Assembly: GCA_021613335.1 (NCBI GenBank)
Contig: JAJTWR010000242.1
Span: forward strand, 609,501 to 673,500
Direction: 5' to 3'
From: Whitmania pigra
Lineage: Eukaryota > Annelida > Clitellata > Hirudinida > Haemopidae
Length of the DNA: 64,000 nucleotides
Part shown: positions 49,437-63,700 of the stretch, piece after piece
Numbering within the stretch: position 1 is the first letter of the stretch
How the letters are laid out: every line of letters begins with the position of its first letter
Translations under genes and position numbers: made by a program
The notes under the pieces: model-generated
What the model was told of the DNA's origin: nothing
Databases searched by the model: none
The model's input: only the letters and a program-made list of their open reading frames with translations

Positions 49437-51759
49437 CTTAATTAGAAAAAAGGGGATTTGTTTGAACAACTTACTACTTCATGAATAATTAATCACTCAT
49501 TTGAGCATGTGGACAAGCAAGTAATTACTCACAGATCTGACAGTCTCATTAAGAAGATTCAGTGGAATCTTTGGAGATGGTGACAAAGGTGACGATGGTG
49601 ATGATGACGACGACGACGACGACGCCAGGAAAGAACTGTAGAGCTCCAACAGAAATTGGAGACAGGAATGTACGTCGATGTCTTTAGACGAAGTCGTCGG
49701 AGATTGAAGTCCGAGGTCGGAATGATTCGTTGTTTGCGAGTTGCTGGATTGCAGCGTTTCATCTTCAAGTTGTTCGAAACCGTTGGTTTTTACTGCTGCA
49801 GTGGCATCTGCCATTTGAATTGTGCCGGACTCCTGAACGTCTCCCAGCATCGAAATGATGTACGAAGTGCTTAACTGCGAACAACAACAACAACTTTGTT
49901 ATGTCCTTCACCTGCGACTGAGTAAATCTTTTTCAAGTTCCATTACATTGTACATTGTTAATTGTATTTAACTTTATGACTTGCATGCATTTGTAACAAA
50001 CATGTTTGAGGAATATTATGATGCACCTGAGCAGGTGAAAATGTTAGGTCCCCAATTTCTTTCTCAGAGTTGCTCATCAGAGGAAACATCCCTTCAAACT
50101 CCACCTGTTCATCTGAAACCAAACCCCACAAATCCATCTCCAACTTCATCTTCACTCTCAAGAGTTTCTGTCCATTGCTGAAACAAACAGTTGTTGACAG
50201 CACCAAACCATTTCTCTAGCACCTCATCAGATTTATCATCATTCGTGTGAATTGTTTTACGTTAATGTACAAGATAATCATAATAATCAATGAATTATTA
50301 ATTATATAAAGTAATCATAATAAAATATGAATTATTACTTGCCCCTAAAATTAACCAATTTTTAATTTGTTTATTTTTGTAATGGGATTTATGAATAATT
50401 TTATTCTAAAATATCATTCAATTTGGAACAAACTTGGATTGGAAAAAATTGAGCAGCTCATTCCTTGGTTTGTGCTTGAAGAAGCTGATGGAAGGATTGC
50501 CAGGAGAAGGAGTGAGAGTGGTTGAGAGGATGAGAGAGGTGATGGCTCTCATGGATAGGATCTGACACTGGGTTTTCTCCAAGCATTCCTTGAGAAATTA
50601 GTTTATAAATAATATTAAGAATTCTAATCTAAAATTTTTTATTAATATTATATTACAATAAATACTTAAATGTAATTCAAAGGTTTAAAAACAAAGGACA
50701 CTCAAACATTAATTCTCCAAGAAAATTAACATTTAACATCAAAATGATCATTATTTAAATATTGAAGTAAGCAAACGTTTAGTTGAACCTCGTGCGACAA
50801 TTGGCCATCTTCATGAGTCACAGGATTTAATACAGCCAATAAGCTCATCCATGTCTCTTCAAACTGATGTCGATTTGTCCAACCTACGATCATAGATTTT
50901 GAGTGATGAAAGGAGATGGTCCTCTTAATGGATGACCATGTTATGAAATAAATATATAATTCACACATGCATAAGACATCTTTTAAGCATCAACTGACCA
51001 ATGGCTGAAACCCTGAATATGTAATCAGACAGAACATCTTTGTCTTGAAGGAACTCGAGAGGAATCGGTGGAAGTTTTGTTTTATTTCCACCCGTGGGGC
51101 TAGGACTCCAACCCATGGTCCACACCAGGGAGGGAGTCCTAGCATAGCTGTTGACCAAAGGTATTCGCCCCAGTGCTAAAACAACAAAATCAAAATTTTC
51201 GGATATCATCATCATCATCATCATCCTTGTCGTCATCACCATCATAACCATAAATTCACTAACCAATAATGAGCTTCCTGAAAGGTGCTCTCAAGTGCAA
51301 TGGGAAGCATTGATTGGAAGATGAAGGTGGATTGTGCAGATGTGTTGACAAACAGAGGATCAACTCACACATCAAATCACACGTTCTTGTTGTCAGGTTC
51401 AAGTCTGCAATCAACAAGCACTTTCTTAGCAATCAACAAGCACTTTCCTAGCAATCAACGAGCACTTTCTTAGCAATCAACAAGCACTTTCTTAGCAATC
51501 AACAAGCACTTTCTTAGCCTGTGATCAACAAAGCAGGAGATATTTTAAATATTTAAATGTCGTTCAAAAAGTTGATTGATTAGCAACACTCGATTCAAGC
51601 ATTGGCTCCAGTGGAACTGAACAAACCATCAAGCTTCATTTGAGGATGGTCATTAAGTGCATGTCCTGTCAAGACACCATCTGGATGAGCCATAACTGAA
51701 GTAAAACAATCACTCATAACCAACGTAATTGTAACAACAACAACAACAACAACAACAAC

Positions 51760-51790
<31 letters not shown>

Positions 51791-54700
51791 TGTAAATAAT
51801 CATCATCATAACCACCAACATCCAGAGAGAAGAGCATGGACTATGTGTACCGATGTGCACACATAAAGAAAGTTCTCAGGAGCTGAGAAGTGATTGCTGA
51901 GTGGTTGAATTGAGAGGCAGAGATTCAAACAGCTGATGGAGGGCATTAAGTCCAATGAGGAAACCTTGCAACCGTGCTGTGTGTGCCAGTTGACCAACTG
52001 CGAAGGAAGCAATTGTTAGTATTAATTTTTTAAAACATTTATTATTATCTTTAAAACATTTATTATTTTTTTTAAAGCATTTATCTTTTCCATCACAAAA
52101 TAAAATCACTATCGAGTATATCACCATCACTATTAATGACAATTTAATCACAAGAAATGCATTACAAAATTCAAATGCACAAGAAATGCATTACAAAAAT
52201 TCAAATGCACAAGAAATGCATTACCTCTAAGTAGAAGATGCAAAATCTGCAAATGTCTTTGATGTCGGTTTCCTGGATATCCAATTTCTTCTTTTCATCG
52301 ATCGAGGAGGAAGACAAAGCCGATGACAGAAACTCGAGATAAGTCTGAACCGCTTGAGCAAGTTCAGCAGTGGAGTGGAACAACTTTTGGTCGGAAAATA
52401 ATTCCAACATTCTGATTGTGTGAGGGTCTCGCAGATTTTCGGAGTCAAAGAATCTTAGAAAGCAATTAGGAGCATGAATTAATTTGCTCAGGTAGAAAGT
52501 GTAATTGTCATCAAAACATATTATCAAATTGATTCGACAAATCATTAGTGCAAGAAATGCCATCAAATTGAACAGGGAATAAATGCAATAAATATTTAAA
52601 TCATCAATTGTTCAGCAACTTCCAATGTCACATTCACTGTTATTATTGTCTCCATGACAACCAACCTGTAGGGAACAGGCAGTAGGTTCACAACTTTGTT
52701 GATGTTTCTCTGAATGGCAAAAGAGGCAGCCTTGAACATTTGCATCAACGAGGTGTTCACTTGACTCGTCGACGAGAGTCGTAACCGTGACAACAGATTT
52801 GCCGACCTCGACTCGGACGAAATCATCTTCATGCAGCTGCTCAACAGCAGAGGACTGCAGTCCTGTGGAACCAAGAAATGCATTCTCATGTTAGTAATAA
52901 TAATCATCATTATCATCCCCTAATGCATTCTTATACTGATATTATTAGCAACAATCATCAAACATGTTTTCATCATCGTTGTCCTCTTCGTCGTCATCAA
53001 CATCATCATCATCATCACCGTCTAATGCATTCTCATACTGATGTTATCAATAACAAACATCATCATCATCATCACCTCAGACATGAAGATGGACAAAATG
53101 GATGAATAATCGAGAGACACGAGTATATGTGGACAACAGCTCGATTTATTCTCAGTCTTGAGACATGCAGCCTTCACAATGTTCAAATATTCTTCCTGCA
53201 TGATTTACGAATAGGCATAAAATTATGCATAAAATTATGATTATTTTTAAAGCCATTGTGTTTTTCTATTGTTAAGTTAATTGATCATATAAAAAATTAA
53301 ATGGTGCTTGAGTTGATGTTTAATACAATACAATTTAAGACAAAATACTATTAGCCATGGAATACTCCCATGTGAGCACAGAAGTGCAGTACCTTTGTAT
53401 AAATAGAATTAAATGTTGTTAATGATAAAACTTAGAAGGTCTCAATGGACATTGCACAAAGACCCACTTTGGCAAAGGAGTGATCAGAACCAAACAAGTT
53501 TTCAGCATCAGTTCCTTCACTTTCTTCTGAATGCAGTTCCAATGTCAAACCATCTTCCTCTCTTAAATGATCCTCAAGTTTTGACAACAAGCTTGACAGG
53601 TGACTGTGTTTAAATTTTAATTATTTGATTTAAATATTTAAATCATATGTGGCTTGCAAATACTGAAAGTATGTAAGCATTGAAGAAAATGAATAACAAT
53701 AAATAATAATAATAATAAGAACAACAATATTAATCATCTTCAGTGATGCATTACACGAATACTGACTTCTTTTTCAAGTTCAGAGTTTTCAAGTATTCGC
53801 TGAGCTTTTTGACATCAGCCAATGACGTTAACTGCCTACAATGCTGTAAATATAAACTTCCCATCATTAGTAATAACATGAACAAGTTATTGGCTAGATA
53901 ACATATTTTATGAACAACATACTTCTAAACCTATGGTCAATTTGGTACGAAGAGATATAATTTAGCCAATGTTGTCATCATGTAATGATTCAATAAAAGT
54001 TAAGAAACATCATCATCATCCTATAATGATTCTAATACAAAATAAGAAAGACAATAACATACATTGACTTCAGTGGCCAGCATGACTTCAGCACATCTGC
54101 ATGCCATCCTATCAGCAGCTTTGCTGATAGGAAAGTAGCAAGTGTCGAGGAAAGTGGTGACAAGGAGTTTCAACATTTCACCAACTGCACTCGGGTGGGT
54201 TGTTTCAAGGCATTTCAGGATCCGCCTGATGAAGGATATGGACAACGATCCCTTTAAAACCAATTTAAACTTTAATCATCGATTATTATCAATTCATAAT
54301 TAATTACTTGAATGTTATAGATTGTCCATTATTTACTGGAAATATATTAAAACTAAAACGTTGTCAATCGTTATTAATCGTTAACGCACATTAAATTATG
54401 TGTATTTAGTTGAATTAAATTAGTGGAGTTATATAATTTTTAGAAATTATACACTATATACTTTAAGGATAAGCTCTACAATTTCAAAAATATAATTTGG
54501 AAATTCAAAATAATTGAAACACAACATTCAAATAAAACTGAAAAATTATATATGCTTCTCATACTAGTGCATATCAGTGATATCAGTAATGTTAGAGGTA
54601 AACATTATTATTATTATTGTAATAACAATTATTATTATTATTATAAACATTACCATTTGCTTTAGTAGCATTAGTGATGAAAATAATAATTATTATTACA

Positions 54701-57700
54701 AACATTACCAGTTGATTTCCTTCACAAAACTTCTCCACTGTTTGACAGAACTTTCTGCTTAGCACAGCATCACTTTGCATGAGGCTGAGATTAAACAAAA
54801 TGCAATTAACTTTATCCTTAATAAAAAAAACAACTTTGAAATTAATTATACATAATTTACATGTATATAATGTTACAATTATAATGCACATGCAATCCTT
54901 TACACACAATTCTTCATACTTAATATTATACTGGGAGTCGGTACATAAACATTCAAGACCTTTGTTTTGTATTGTTTCTATTAGGAGTTCAAATCCCAGT
55001 CTATTTGCAACATTTCCCATCTTTAACATAATTCCCTATACAAAAAACATACATGTATAATTATATTGCTAAATATCTTTGTCTAAACCACCACCAAAGT
55101 CATCAAAAATACATGGGAGCCAACATTTCAGGTGTGCAGATTGGCCGAATAGGTTACGAGCCTCCATACGGTGGTAATGGCAACAGTCGTAATGTGTTGC
55201 CTTTGAAACCCAGCCTGCACTGCTGCCAGTCCCTTTGAGAAGGAGCTATGCAAACATATACAATAAGCACCTCTGACACTATGCATGTTGGGCTATATAA
55301 ATTAATTAACTACAAATACGATTACAATTCCATCCACATTACACACGATCATCACTCCTATTAATTCGTGCTCTAATTAACTCTAATTAATCGTGCAACA
55401 CCTGAGCAGCTTCTGAAGAATTCCCTCACAAGAGAACTTAATGACCTCTTCAAAGTGATCCTCAACGATCCATTCAATTGCTGACATCCACTCCTTTCCA
55501 TTTGCAGCCTGAAATTGTGAGTGCATCTGATTGATTGCAACGAGACATTGACATCGCTAAGTCAACAAATGCAATAGATGCAAACATTGCTGCTTTAACA
55601 ACAAATGCAAACATCAAACAATTTTTGAATTACTAAATACAAAAAATGGTCTTCATGGCAACACCAACAACAAAAGCATACCACTTGTTGGCAGATAAGA
55701 AGAAATCCTGTCTCTCTTACAAGCTGCATGTTGGCTGAAATCTTGGAAATTCTAGAAAATATTTAGATGTACATGTAATATATAAACAAAATTAATAAAT
55801 TTAAAAAATAAAAATAATTGCAAGCATACAAAACATCATTGATATTCAAATTAAAACAAAAAACATAAAAATTGAATACTTGGGAGGAAAATTAGCTCTC
55901 CACCATGTCAAGTAGTCGTCTTTGGGTACGATGATGATGATGATGATGATGGAACACCACCTCATGAGGAGAAGTGGGTGGCTGGTGAGGAGTTTCAGGA
56001 AATCATTAGTCATCTGGAGCCACAATTGAGCAGGTGATGTCATCAGTTCTCTCATTGAAATCAGTACTTCAGGGAAGGTGTCTGAAGTTGGAAATTCTTG
56101 GATTATAATCACCTCCATGTAACTGTGATGGCGAATATGGTTTAACGGTGAATATGCAGATTGTGATAATGATACTGCTGCCGATGATGACAGTTTAATG
56201 GCGAATGTGCGGATCGTGAATCGTTGACTGACACAGCAACTTCTCCAGAAGCAGCAGCAAGTGAAACATTTCCTGACACAAGAAGAACTTCATATTTCTT
56301 TCATTTTCAGACATTGGCTTCACTTTTATGCTCGCCATGACATCATCCACCAAACGGATCACGAACCTGTTGTTAACGACAACTTAAAAGCTTTGCAAAA
56401 CAAAATACATCGGAGCATCATTTTTTCAAACCTCGACAGAATCAGTTCGCCAGATTCCTCCACACAGGCATCCGCATCATCATCATCATCATCGACAGTA
56501 TTTTTCAAAGATGATGCCCGAGCTGACTTTACAAAGAGTTGGCAGGATGGAAAGGAAAACAGAGGTGGTGTTTCCTTCATGTGTGCTATTTTTAGCAACA
56601 TGACCTTCCTATCACCGATGGTTAACAAGGTCGTCAACCTCCTCAAACAGCAAAGCGCTTGGGCCAACCACCTGCACAACTTGGTGTCTTGCATCTTCTG
56701 AATATCATTATCATAACCACATGCAGTCATCATCATCATCGAATCATACAATTATTTCAAATTGAATTATAATGAAAAATTCATTTTTTTTTACGAAAAG
56801 ATGATCCCATGCGAATAATTCATAACGAGAAGAACAATTGCATATTTAGTCAAGTACATTAAAACAATGCAGTATTCATTCAAAAAACCATCGCAATGGA
56901 GCTAAAACACATTCCAACAGCCAACATTGAATATTAAGCGCAGTAAGTTGAAAAGTTTGACCGTTAAAAGGTTAAAAACGAACCTCAGCCATTGGCACGG
57001 TGAAGAGTATGTTGATGAGGATGTCAATAGGTCTGAAGACACACGGAGAAAGACTTTCAAACAGATTTATGACGCAATTGAGATCTTCTGCATTTTCGAT
57101 CAGAATCTGCAGATAGAAACATAAATTAATTACTTAGAATAAAATATCAACTAGAATAAATATAAAAATGCTTAAATGTATATAAATAAATATAAATACA
57201 AATAAATGAATATAAAATAAACCTCTTGTCTCATGAGCGCAGGGAAAAAATGGTCAGAAATTTGTCTTGAAAGTTTGTTCAGTCGATCTTCGCCCTCTGC
57301 GTGTCTCAGCACAACGTTCAACATGTCCAACACCTGATGTCATTATCATCATCATCATCATCATCACCATCACCATCATCATCATCATCGTTGTCGTCAC
57401 CGTTATCATTATCAGCTTGCAACAATTAACTAAACATTCCTATGAAACTCACCATTGTTATCAAAATCAAAGGGTTTCTTCAGAAAAGAGTGAAAATGAT
57501 GGGAAGAAAACAAACTAACCTCACAAAACCTCAGCAACTTGAGCAACATAGACACGAGAACTTCTCTCTGAGTCTCCAACTCTTTCGGATCGGACTGTCG
57601 ACCGTCCGAGACTTTGCTGAACAAGGCCGACACGATGTGCTTGAGACAAGGGACGGCTGTCAATCAACAATCAGCTACTAACAGGAACAGACACAGGTAA

Positions 57701-60700
57701 TACAACCTAACTTAAATACTGCTGGATGCATAACTTAATGTATCACCCATTAAAGAGCAGCAATGAGACACGTACGGTTATGATGGAAAGATTATGAGAT
57801 CATGTGGACTTAAATGAAAATAATGTTCGTTATTTACATAATATAAATTAATAATATCACCATAGAGACTTGGCTCCAATTCACTGGCAATGATTCCGTC
57901 ACACAGTTGGATGACTTTTGACATGGTGATGATGCCCTTGTTGTGGTATTTCTCAAACGACAGGTGAATTAAGAAGTTGAAAATCTGAGGGAGCAAGCCA
58001 TCTGTTGCTCTGAATATTTATTTGGATTTATTTTATTATTTAGGATTTGAATATTCATTTGTAAAAATAAATTTGCAATTCAATAAACAAAAATATTGGA
58101 GTCTGAAGCAAGATTATAAAGGGACCAATACGTTGCCAACATTTTTCTCAACATTACATCATTTTTATCATCTTCATCATTCAACACTATTGTCAGAACA
58201 ATGAATTCAAACCTGCTTTGTCCTGTCTCAATCATTTCAATTTGTTTGAGAACAAACCCAATGAATATCTGATGATTTTTAAAACAAGCATTGAATCATT
58301 GGATTACTTTACAAATTGGATTGTTAAATGACTAGATATTAAGAATTATTATGAATAAAATCATATGACTCAAATCTTTCCAAAGCACCACTCTTTGCAT
58401 TTATTTCTCAGATTATTTGTGAATTCTTTCATCTTACTCTGCAAACTTCTGTGTCTTGGCTTAGCAAATTTATTTTCATCCTTGGATTCTCAAAATACTC
58501 CGAATGCTTGACAAACAAAAATATTTACCAATGGTGAACAACAGAGGATGATTAATAATAGTTAATTTATATGACACCATGTGCGAGACATCCATAGAGC
58601 CTCAATTCTCCATTTCTCTAAGGACTGCACGATGATAATGATATTGTGAATATGATGTCGGTCATGAAGATGATGAAAGAAATATTACCTGATCAGAATC
58701 AAGCAGACAGTAATTGACCCTGAGTTGGACGAGTGTTGTGAGAAGGTCAAGGACATGCAGCTGTACCTCGGGCAGGCTGGTAAGGGTGTACTGCTTCAAT
58801 GCTCTTATGACCAGTGGTTCGAAGAGTTTTATGTAAGATCCAACTGAAGACTTTAGTATTAATACCAGGTTATTTATAAACACAAACTTGCAGATCACAA
58901 TTAAATTTAAAATTATAATTGTATTTAATGCATTAATAAATATAATTACAAATGCAGCATGCCAAGGTCCATGACCAGTCACAGTTCCACCAATACCCAG
59001 AAGAACCTGGCCTCAACTCGCTGCAAATCTCTATCTCCACTCAGAGCATAAGCTCATCAAAACACCTTGGAAGGGCAGAAGAACAAAAATCATTCCCCCT
59101 ATGGTCGACCCTATAAAAATCATACCCCCATATGGTCGACCCTATAAAATCGTACTCCCTATAGCAGACCCTAGAAATGTCCACCAAAGATGACCCACAA
59201 TGCACTTTTGAAACCACCTCTCTCAAGTCATTTACAGGCCAACCTCTCTTCTCACGACCAGATTCCCTTCAGTCTGACCCTTGATCTGGAAGCACTCAAC
59301 TCCCTACAATTCTCAGTGCATAGGCCCCCTCCATGATGAAGCATATGTTGTGACACTTGGCAGGATTTTGCTGTTGTTCACAGGAACACAAACCATCTGA
59401 GACAACTTGCTCCCTGCTTATATATTACCAGCTCTTTTAAACCGAGCTTTTTATTTATTTACTTACAGTTTCCTTGCTCATATCAGTGCCAGCAAATTTA
59501 CACTGTCAGAGCAGGACTTAAGATTATGGTGGATTGGTCAACAAATCTTTTGGCAAATGAATTTTTGCCTCTAAATGGTGAAATTGAAGAGATTGAAAAT
59601 TATATAATAAGTTATAAACGTCATAATTTAAATTTAATTATAAATATAATTATAATATTCAAATTTATAATTCTAAATATTTATATGAGTTTATAAGTAT
59701 AATTACACAACAAAAATATTGTATTTCACCTTATCAGTTTTTGAAAAAATCTTTGCCATCAAAGCCGGTTGAATCCTGTCAAATGATTTCCTGAGTAAAA
59801 GAATGATCAACTTCATTTCAATAAGTTCTATACTGAATAAATTGTACACTAAATAAACATTAAAGGGAAGCCCAGAACCTTTCATCAGTTTGAGAGCTAC
59901 TTCCACCTTCACATAAGAAGATCATTGGCAGTTTAAAGCAGACGTCGTAAAGCTTCAGTGAATCGAGGAGCTGAGAGCTGGGACTCGTTGAATAAATTTG
60001 TTGTCTGTTAGTCAAGTTGCCTCCTTCCTCTGATGCCATGTTTGTTCCAAAAATTGACCTCAAAAGCTGTCACGTAGATATCTAACTTAGCTTCAAGAAC
60101 GTAGCAAATGCAAAAAGCGATCGCCAATGTGCACACATCCTGATAGTGCATTCCATTGTGAGAATTATAACATCCCATTATAACATCATCATCATGATAC
60201 TGGCAGTTATCTACATGACTTCCAAAAACTCGAACCTGTCTGACACAGATGAGCGACACCGAAGGTTCAAGGGCAAAGGTCGAGGCGAGGTAAGAGAGTA
60301 ATTCGTCGGCACATCTTGACACCTCGTTCAGGGTTGCAAGTTCAAGTAACTGAGACAAAACTGTTAGCGTTGATTTCAAGGTTTGCAGGAACTTGTCATT
60401 GGTCAGTTCTGCTGAGATCTGCAAGCCAAACGATTAACGTTTTAGTGTCTGCTTAATGTCAACGTTATTACAAATTCTTAATTTTTTAATATGTATTTCT
60501 TCATAATTTTACAAAGAATGTTGATCAGCAAAAATGAAAAACCTTGAACGACATATAAGCCGATTTGAGCACATTGTATAACTGAAGGTAGTGCTGGATA
60601 TTTGTGAATGAGCCAAGACCTTCTTTGATTGGCTCTTTAACTGAATAGAATTACAACTGCTGTCACAAAGATCCATTGCATTATAGGAAGATTAATCATA

Positions 60701-63700
60701 TGAGTAATAAACATTAATGTAACCAGCAGGTTTGTCCTGATTGGTCGAAGTGGTCCTACCCTGTGAACTTTCACTTTCCTTCCCGGCCTTAGGCTTCCTC
60801 TTTATTGGACTTAAAGAAGGAGGAGTTGGAAGACTGGGAAGTGATTTTGATTGGCCCAAAGTTGGGGTTACATCTTCAATTATGTGATGAAAGATGTTGA
60901 GCATCCTAAATAATTAGTACAAAACCAAACTTAAAATAAATAATAGAATAATAATAAGAGTAGCACCATAAATACAAATAAATAAAATAACTCAAAATAA
61001 TTTTTAAAAATTCATATAAGAAATGACCTGAGAACATGTATGAGCAATTTGTCTCCAAGAAGTGTAAGGAACTTATCCGTGAGTATGGACCAATTGTGCG
61101 TAGTATCGGAACACACAGTACTCTGTCCTTTCAAGTTGTGTGTGGAAGTGCCTAAATAATTAAGTGGCAACTCATAATCATAAGGTGTTTATTTATTTAT
61201 GCAATTATTCAACAGACTCTAATAAAATAAATAATAAATTATCATAAGCTATTGCAAAATGCTAACAATGAAACCAATGAATGACTTGTCATTGGCATGT
61301 GAGTTAGCTCACATAGTTGGATCCCTGCGTACAACAGTAAAACCAACAATGATAATTTTCGTTAGTTTAGTTGTTAGTGCCACAAGCACTGCTTAAATGG
61401 TTAACAACAGTTGCAACAAATACAACCCCATCATCATAAACTATTATTTAGCATTACCGATGAACAAGTTCCCCGCCAGTTTTATTGCATCCGAATGAAA
61501 ATGGAGGTCGTGGGACATTGGAGAAGAGGTGAGCATGCTGAGGATGAAAAGTAAAGGACCTCCCACCAGAGTCATCGACCAATCATCATTATTCATGCTG
61601 TGGCCGCTCAGCAACGTAGAAACCCTGCAATGAAATGGAAAGATTCCGATTGGTCAATGGAGACGTTCTACGTGTAAATTTCTTCCCTGATAATTATTAT
61701 CACGATCATCCTACCCGTTGCTGCTTTTTGACCTGGGCAGGATCCGTTGGATGAGATTGTGAGGTTGCATGACAGGGGAAGATGGATGCTTGAAGAGACT
61801 CAACCAGGCCCCCACAAAATCTTGAACCCGGTATTCCTCGGACAGTTGACGCAATGCACTGCAGCATCCGAGCTGTGAAACAGGCCTCAAGTCAATCATG
61901 GTTATTTCTTTTTATTTTCAATATAAATGGTTTAGACCGACAAGTACTAAATTACAACAAAAAGTTGACTCTCAGCAGCATCTGCATTCACTCTGTGGTA
62001 GAAAGCATGCTTAAAGCACAATTTGTGATTTGTTTAAATTAAAGAAGCCAAATCATTTACCAATGAATTCATAAAAATTATTACTTAGCAATGTCTTGTT
62101 GTTGATTATAAATAGTGATTTTGCGAATGCGCTAACTGTGAAATTCTTGTTTGAAGATTGACTGAAACATCTCATGATCCTGGTAATGATCCTGGACAGG
62201 GCAGACTCCATCTCGTGACATGACACCATGCCCGAACGTTTGCCGCAGCGAGAAGGGGAGTCCTTCGAGGAACCCGGAATGTAACGAAGCATCATTTGAG
62301 CTGCAAGGGCCACCAGAGGGCAGCACTGCAGTTCATCTGATGCGTAGAACAGCTGTGGTATTATTCTGCAGACACAAATGTTACTGCCATTACCATATAT
62401 CTTTGCTAGTCACAATAACAGCATTGCTACTTCAGCATTAATGATTATTAAATTGTTTTGTAAAACTGCCCCAACATACCTGCAACATATCCACAACATA
62501 CCTGCAAATGATATTTACAGCAGCCTGCCTCACCCTGTGATCGTCATCGCCGAGCAATGTCATCACATTTTCTATCACCATCTCTTGACCATCAAGCTGA
62601 AAGCAAATTATTATAATTGAGATATTAGTCAATTAATTTTTAAAATAATATGATAATCAATGTTTAATTACTTATCAGAACAAAGTTCTTATATTGTAAT
62701 TGTAATTGTAACTTCATTTATATAGCGCCATATGCATAGCGTCAGAGGCGCTTCTTGTAACCATTTATATAGCGCTCCTTCCCAAGGGCGCAGGCGGCAG
62801 TGCAGGCTGGGTTTCGAACACGACACATTACGACTGTTGCCATTACCGCCGTATGCAGGTACGTAACCCATTCGGCTATCCTGCACGCCATATATATTAT
62901 AGAGCATTAACTAAATTCATTCACAACTTAACTATGGACTGTAAATCATTTTATTAAAAAATAAGTTACAAAAACTGTTAATAAACAATAGAGACTTTGA
63001 AATACATACATTGTATAATACGAAGTGAAAACACAAAGGTGATAAAGCATGAAAACATAACTAATTTTAATTTTTAATTTTACAAAATAATGCATCATCT
63101 CAAGGATGTGCCAATTTGAATGTGAATTTTCCTTTTGAAATTGACATTCAGTCTATTACGTTAAGTTCCTTCAAATCACCTTGAATCGAGAATGACCTCT
63201 CTTTGCACCTGCTGACCTCCCCAAGAAGGTCAAAGTTTTGAAGTTCAGAGTGGAAAGTAGTTGAAGAATTTCAACCTAAAAATTAAATACAGTTCAAATC
63301 TTTGAGTGATAATCATGTAGATGAGGCCAACAATGATGACGACAACTTATAACCAGATTCATAAGTTTATGCAACATCACAATTGGTGGTGAAGCATCAA
63401 TATTTCATTGCAGGTGCACTAAAGAGCTTCTACCTGTGCTTATGTTGTTGATTGGAGTGCATTTAGTACTTAAAAAGTTATGGCTCAAATTCGTGAAAGT
63501 AATAACGAGTCACTGAAAAGCTAAGAAATAACAAAGCAGTGAATCATTAGCACTATCACCTACCTTTACCAACCAGTAACAATTTTCTTTCATCTTCAAC
63601 AGACTGAGTAGAGCGTTGAGAGCAGCATGGCCGTGAGGGCTTTCCATCAATGAAGGCAAGGACGACTCGAGAGCCCTCACGGCACACCGGGCTGCCACTG

